This document shows, in pieces, positions 7,788 through 10,779 of a DNA stretch of 10,779 nt. Numbering within the stretch: position 1 is the stretch's first letter; every line of letters starts with the position of its first letter. Origin of the DNA: Sulfurimonas sp. (GTDB taxonomy: Bacteria; Campylobacterota; Campylobacteria; Campylobacterales; Sulfurimonadaceae); assembly GCA_012963655.1 (NCBI GenBank), contig DTVI01000498.1, positions 4,443-15,221 on the forward strand, read 5' to 3'. The position numbers and the translations under genes are program-made. Below the pieces are notes generated by a model. The model did no database searches and was not told where the DNA came from. It saw only the letters and a program-made list of their open reading frames with translations.

Positions 7788-9152
7788 TTAAATACCAATA
7801 GACTTCCAATAAAGCTTAGGCAAGTCTTCTAAGTCATACCTAAATAAAGACATCCTTGCTTGTTTAGGATTTTTTATCTTATATTCTGTATAACCTTCAT
7901 AATTAAATTCTGTAAACAAAACTTTTTTATATGACAACTTAATAGGGCAAGAGCTATAACCATCAAAATTTATAAATTTTTCTTTTTTGATGATATTAAG
8001 GATGTTTTGTACAGCTATCTTAGCATGAGAAGCTGCTGCTGCCGACGTTTTACCTAGGGGAACGGCGGCACTATCACCTACACTAAAAACATTTTCATAT
8101 CTAATATGTTGAAGCGAACTTCTATCTACCTCACAGTAGCCTACTTGAAGTCCTTGTTTTTTAGCTAGTTTTGACTTAGATAGAACCGATACTGCTTGCA
8201 TAGGGGGAGTAATATGGATAAAGTCATAAGATAAAGAAACCTCCTTTTGCTTAGAAATGATTTCCCATTCATCAAAATCTTCATCATACATCCCTTTAAC
8301 CTTATACTTATGCTCAAAGAAAGCTAATTTATTCTTGATATCAACTTCATGAAGCACATGATTGAATTTAATCTTTATTCCTAAGAATGAGGCATTTTCC
8401 ATTAATACTTCATTATACTTACCCACACCAAAAATCTTAGTTCCGGGCTTGGCAAAAATAAGTTCTACATTAGTAGATAGATCTTTCCCCCCTTTTGGAG
8501 AATTCCCTTTTAAATAGTCCACAAGCAAAGACATAATACTAGTACTTGCCCCACCGCATTTAATAGCACCATAGGGATGAGTAAAAAGAACTTTTACTTT
8601 TTGTTTTTCTGCCTTTTCTCGTATAGATTCAAACCAGGCAGCTGTATACGTTGCCCCCTTAAAACTCCCCTCTTTTAAGTCATTAAGAAAGACAGATGTA
8701 ATCCCATTAGAGCCAATATCTTCTTTTTTCAATCCTTTAATCTTTTCATAGTTATATTCTAAACCCATTGCCACTATCAAGTAATCATAAAACACTTTTT
8801 GATTATCTTCACATAAGACATAATTGGAATCAGGCTCAAAACTTTTGACACTCTCTTTTATCCATTTCGTATCTTTTAAAAATACTTTTGTTGGAAAAAC
8901 AATTTCTTCTTCTTTCATCAAACCCGCCGCAATAAAGGTCTGTCCTGCTTGATATATATGCTTATCATTAGGCGCTATCACAACAAGCTCAAGATGTGGA
9001 CTAAGCTGCTTGAATAAAGCAACACATATAAGTCCTCCTGTCCCTGCACCAACAATAACAATCTTTTTTCCCTTAAGTTCAGAGGCTTGTAAATCTACAA
9101 GGCTGGCTAAACCATAAGCCATTAAAAGTTTTATAATTTCTCTTCTTGTCAT
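7788..9152 (-). CDS. sqr: Sulfide:quinone oxidoreductase-like flavoprotein with Tat signal
   Basis: This 454-residue FAD enzyme is expected to oxidise sulfide to sulfane sulfur/polysulfide and pass electrons to quinone at the periplasmic face of the inner membrane. The N-terminus TRREIIKLLMAYGLASL is a plausible twin-arginine signal. The FAD dinucleotide motif IVIVGAGTGGL is at residues 31-41, a second flavin-side motif FSVGDSAAVPLGKTSAA at 356-371. Cysteines are at 43, 114, 199, 340 and 402. C199 (AIKCGGAS) matches the first catalytic Cys of SQR (KCAGAP), and C402 in GYSSCPIK matches the distal catalytic Cys of the SQOR-like (type II) group, whose C-terminal pattern GYTSCPL...EFDY is also echoed. 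The Cys of the A. ferrooxidans type GVGVC motif is Ser here. AAGG lies seven bases before the ATG. It is transcribed convergently with arsR. Flavocytochrome c sulfide dehydrogenase is the main alternative. Confidence 0.82.
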   Translation of the reverse strand: MTRREIIKLLMAYGLASLVDLQASELKGKKIVIVGAGTGGLICVALFKQLSPHLELVVIAPNDKHIYQAGQTFIAAGLMKEEEIVFPTKVFLKDTKWIKESVKSFEPDSNYVLCEDNQKVFYDYLIVAMGLEYNYEKIKGLKKEDIGSNGITSVFLNDLKEGSFKGATYTAAWFESIREKAEKQKVKVLFTHPYGAIKCGGASTSIMSLLVDYLKGNSPKGGKDLSTNVELIFAKPGTKIFGVGKYNEVLMENASFLGIKIKFNHVLHEVDIKNKLAFFEHKYKVKGMYDEDFDEWEIISKQKEVSLSYDFIHITPPMQAVSVLSKSKLAKKQGLQVGYCEVDRSSLQHIRYENVFSVGDSAAVPLGKTSAAAASHAKIAVQNILNIIKKEKFINFDGYSSCPIKLSYKKVLFTEFNYEGYTEYKIKNPKQARMSLFRYDLEDLPKLYWKSIGI

Positions 9153-9179
9153 AAATAGACCTTATATCTTATTAACTAA

Positions 9180-9209
9180 ATTATACTCAAAAACTTCCTG
9201 TTTTCTTAA
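9180..9209 (-). promoter_or_regulatory. Predicted promoter of the sulfide:quinone oxidoreductase gene
   Basis: On the minus strand TATAAT (9185-9180) lies 18 bases after TTAAGA (9209-9204), with four of six matches to the -35 consensus. The -10 begins two bases past the TGA that ends the shifted frame of the upstream methyltransferase remnant. The predicted leader is about 20-25 bases and contains the AAGG ribosome site. This suggests the oxidoreductase gene is transcribed separately from the methyltransferase genes. Confidence 0.5.
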
Positions 9210-9637
9210 TACTAAAATAGATATAGCTTTGTTTACTAGAAGTAGGCGTTATGTGGGTTTCATCTCCATAATGCATAAGAACTAAGTCCTTAGGTAAAAT
9301 ACTTATTAGTTTTTCATAATTATATTGCACAAGATTGAGGCCCATCTATTTTAAAGGTACTTATAATGGCTATAGCATCTTTTTTTAAAGACATACACAT
9401 CACTTCAAAATACCTTTCTTGCTCTTTTACAGTGCATAAAAAATGAAAGACTGCTCTGTCATGCCATATATCAAACTCTTTATTAGCCTTAAAATTCAGG
9501 AGATCCTCACATATATATTTAACATCCTGTGAACCTAACTTTTGTTTCACAAGATCAAGAGAAGACTTAGAGGTATCTAATACAGTTATATCCTTGTATC
9601 CTTCTTTTATTAAGCTGTCTACTAACAAAGAGGTTCC
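9187..9637 (-). pseudogene. Second SAM-dependent methyltransferase domain, separated by TGA and frameshifted near its end
   Basis: This is the continuation, in the same frame, of the ArsM-like gene beyond TGA 9640-9638. It reads GTSLLVDSLIKEGYKDITVLD (rest of SAM motif I and motif II), then DIWHDRAVFHFL and a beta strand IAIISTFKIDGPQSC, and stops at 9320. These are hallmarks of a known class I methyltransferase family (WHDRAVFHFL, then TFxxDGPxxCSGL). The first part of that domain, HWDSLYQEPDYTQVLWHQ to AIIDVG, is encoded before the TGA. The missing C-terminus is present in another frame from about 9344 to TGA 9189-9187: GLNLVQYNYEKLI, then ETHITPTSSKQSYIYFSIKK. A deletion of about 17 bases at a GGCCT repeat (9342-9338) would explain both the lost residues and the shift. 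If TGA were read as selenocysteine the product would be 407 residues, still lacking the last strand region. The substrate is unknown. Confidence 0.65.
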
Positions 9638-9640
9638 TCA
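9600..9640 (-). promoter_or_regulatory. SECIS-like hairpin directly after in-frame TGA
   Basis: The TGA occupies 9640-9638. CCTCTTTGTTA (9633-9623) can pair with the stretch 9612-9600 to give 11 pairs, one of them G-U, with two single-A bulges, closing a 10-base loop that starts GTAG. The first loop G (9622) is 16 bases after the TGA. Bacterial SECIS elements are hairpins starting close to UGA with a G among the first loop bases about 16-37 bases away, so the geometry fits. AT-rich coding DNA forms such stems by chance, and the downstream frameshift argues for decay, so this stays a candidate. Confidence 0.35.
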
Positions 9641-10543
9641 TCCCACATCAATTATGGCCTTGTCTTTTGAGCTATATTTGTAGATAAGATCAAGGGACTT
9701 AGAAGGAAAATTTTGATGCCACAAGACCTGAGTATAATCGGGTTCTTGATACAGGCTGTCCCAATGAAGTTTGCGTTTATCAACTGAAGAAGTTTTTACA
9801 GCCTTAAAGTTTGCTCCTTTAGTAGTATCTGCTGTTGTGTAATGAGTATGTCCCGTGCACTCAACATTAATAAATCCCGATTTTTTAATCAGCTCTATAA
9901 GTTCATCTTTTCGCATAGTCCCCGCTACACAATTAGCCCAATCTTCTTCTACATTATCACAACAAGAAGATTTCTCCATAGAACAGCATAAACCCTCATC
10001 TATTGATGTATCTATCATATCTGCAAAAAATATCTTTCCCTGAGGTTTCAAAACCCTGTATATTTCAGCAAAGACTGATTCTTTACATAGTGTAAGATTT
10101 ATAGCCCCATTAGAGGTAATCACATCTACACTTTCATCTTCTAAATCTATATTTTCAAAACTACCTTCCAAGATTTCAACATTATCCACGCCCATCAGTT
10201 TGGCATGAGAGATTGCCAGTTCTACCATTTTAGGCGTTATATCAAGGCCATAAACCTTTCCAACTTTTCCAACAAATATGGAGGCTACTAAAACATCAAC
10301 ACCCGCTCCACAACCTAAGTCTAAAACTGTATTACCTTCTTGAATATCTGCATCTTTAAAAGGATTTCCTACCGCCGCGCAATATTCCCAAACCTTAGAA
10401 GGGATTTTCTCTATCCACTCAGACTTATAATCATGAGCTTTTGCATTGTCTAAACCCTTATCCCAACCAAAATTCTTCTTAGGGTTTTCTGCTAAGTCAG
10501 TATAAAGTTCTATTATTTGTTTATTGTCTGCCATATTATTCAT
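9638..10543 (-). CDS. ArsM-like SAM-dependent methyltransferase (N-terminal part of a two-domain fusion)
   Basis: The 301-residue product is a class I methyltransferase. SAM motif I is VLDLGCGAG (73-81), motif II VYGLDITPKMV (97-107), then SVDVITSNGAINL (138-150), YRVLKPQGKIFFADMI (162-177) and WANCVAGT (202-209). The order matches arsenite methyltransferases, but the Cys of their SNCVINL motif is Gly here (SNGAINL), while C205 (NCVAG) and C55 remain. An insert with vicinal pairs C186-C187 and C194-C195 could bind a soft metal. From about residue 255 a second methyltransferase domain begins and is cut at residue 301 by TGA inside its motif I. The ATG overlaps the rhodanese stop by 8 bases; ATG 10534, one base after that stop, is an alternative start giving MADNKQ. 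Arsenite methylation is plausible by family, weakened by the missing Cys; another methyl acceptor is possible. Confidence 0.78.
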   Translation of the reverse strand: MNNMADNKQIIELYTDLAENPKKNFGWDKGLDNAKAHDYKSEWIEKIPSKVWEYCAAVGNPFKDADIQEGNTVLDLGCGAGVDVLVASIFVGKVGKVYGLDITPKMVELAISHAKLMGVDNVEILEGSFENIDLEDESVDVITSNGAINLTLCKESVFAEIYRVLKPQGKIFFADMIDTSIDEGLCCSMEKSSCCDNVEEDWANCVAGTMRKDELIELIKKSGFINVECTGHTHYTTADTTKGANFKAVKTSSVDKRKLHWDSLYQEPDYTQVLWHQNFPSKSLDLIYKYSSKDKAIIDVG

Positions 10544-10779
10544 CCACTACTTTAACAACAATTCCTAAGCCATTTTCATACGGATAGTTTTCTCTTACCC
10601 AGCCTTTAAGCCCTGCTTTTAGGTTATAAACCTGAGTGTATCCTAAACGCTTAAGAGACTCAGCCGCAAATAAAGACCTTGCACCTTGACGACTATAAAC
10701 AACCACTAAGGCATCTTTATCTTTTAAAGTATTCATTACTTCAAATTCTAAGTTTGTTCTAGAAATTGCGTAAGATTCA
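10536..10779 (-). CDS. Rhodanese-like domain protein lacking the catalytic Cys (5' end outside window)
   Basis: The frame is open to the right edge of the window, so the 5' end is missing; an internal ATG at 10736 is not the real start because family-like sequence (ISRTNLEFEV) precedes it. The visible 81 codons are the C-terminal half of a rhodanese domain: VVVYSRQGARSLFAAESLKRLGYTQVYNLKAGLKGW. In active sulfurtransferases the loop reads Y-C-R-x-G-x-R-S. Here the Cys is Ser, codon AGT, one base from TGT, so persulfide transfer is not expected by the usual route. The fold and the Arg-Ser end of the loop are intact, so an anion- or ligand-binding role is possible. The gene overlaps the ArsM-like gene by 8 bases and is probably co-transcribed and translationally coupled with it. 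Confidence 0.8.
   Translation of the reverse strand, partial: ESYAISRTNLEFEVMNTLKDKDALVVVYSRQGARSLFAAESLKRLGYTQVYNLKAGLKGWVRENYPYENGLGIVVKVVDE

Noticed and set aside
9320..9628. Separate 102-residue methyltransferase gene starting at TTG 9628
   Set aside because: The start would fall within SAM motif I and lacks the first half of the domain, which is encoded in frame before the TGA. It is a fragment of the upstream gene, not an independent one.

Overview
The window is AT-rich, tightly packed bacterial DNA. Short intergenic gaps, overlapping genes, AAGG-type ribosome sites and protein style (CzcCBA-type metal efflux, SO_0444-type permease, Tat-type sulfide:quinone oxidoreductase, ArsM-like methyltransferase) suggest a Campylobacterota member, perhaps an Arcobacter-, Sulfurimonas- or Sulfurovum-like organism. 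That assignment rests on protein resemblance alone. The content is a metal/metalloid resistance and sulfur-redox neighbourhood. No tRNA, rRNA, CRISPR array, transposase or attachment site was seen, and no gene-free stretch exceeds about 130 bases.

Layout: everything is on the minus strand except one regulator. Reading leftward from 7269: a Cys-rich permease of the DUF318/SO_0444 class (7269-6121); a small exported His/Cys protein resembling CzcI (6106-5807); then outer-membrane factor (5752-4589), periplasmic adaptor (4596-3535) and RND pump (3533-429), joined by 8-base and near-zero overlaps. Last comes a frameshifted, degenerate GGDEF-like gene that runs off the left edge (422-1). An ArsR repressor with an intact CVCxxC metalloid site (7398-7706, plus strand) is divergent from the permease. 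A perfect 8-4-8 inverted repeat lies just downstream of its predicted -10 box. ArsR converges on a Tat-signal sulfide:quinone oxidoreductase (9152-7788), and a TACCAATA hairpin lies between the two.

The right-hand part (10779-9187) is the most unusual. A rhodanese-like protein with Ser in place of its catalytic Cys, partial at the right edge, overlaps an ArsM-like methyltransferase. The ArsM-like frame continues into a second methyltransferase domain across an in-frame TGA in SAM motif I. A hairpin immediately after this TGA fits the bacterial SECIS layout, so the codon could encode selenocysteine. However, the second domain is broken again near its C-terminus by what looks like a 17-base deletion between GGCCT repeats. 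That favours decay, at least of this allele, or sequence error.

Together the genes suggest metal/metalloid sensing (ArsR), export of free ions (RND tripartite pump, permease) and possible metalloid methylation (ArsM-like), beside periplasmic sulfide oxidation. The functional link between the sulfur genes and the metal genes is inference from adjacency.
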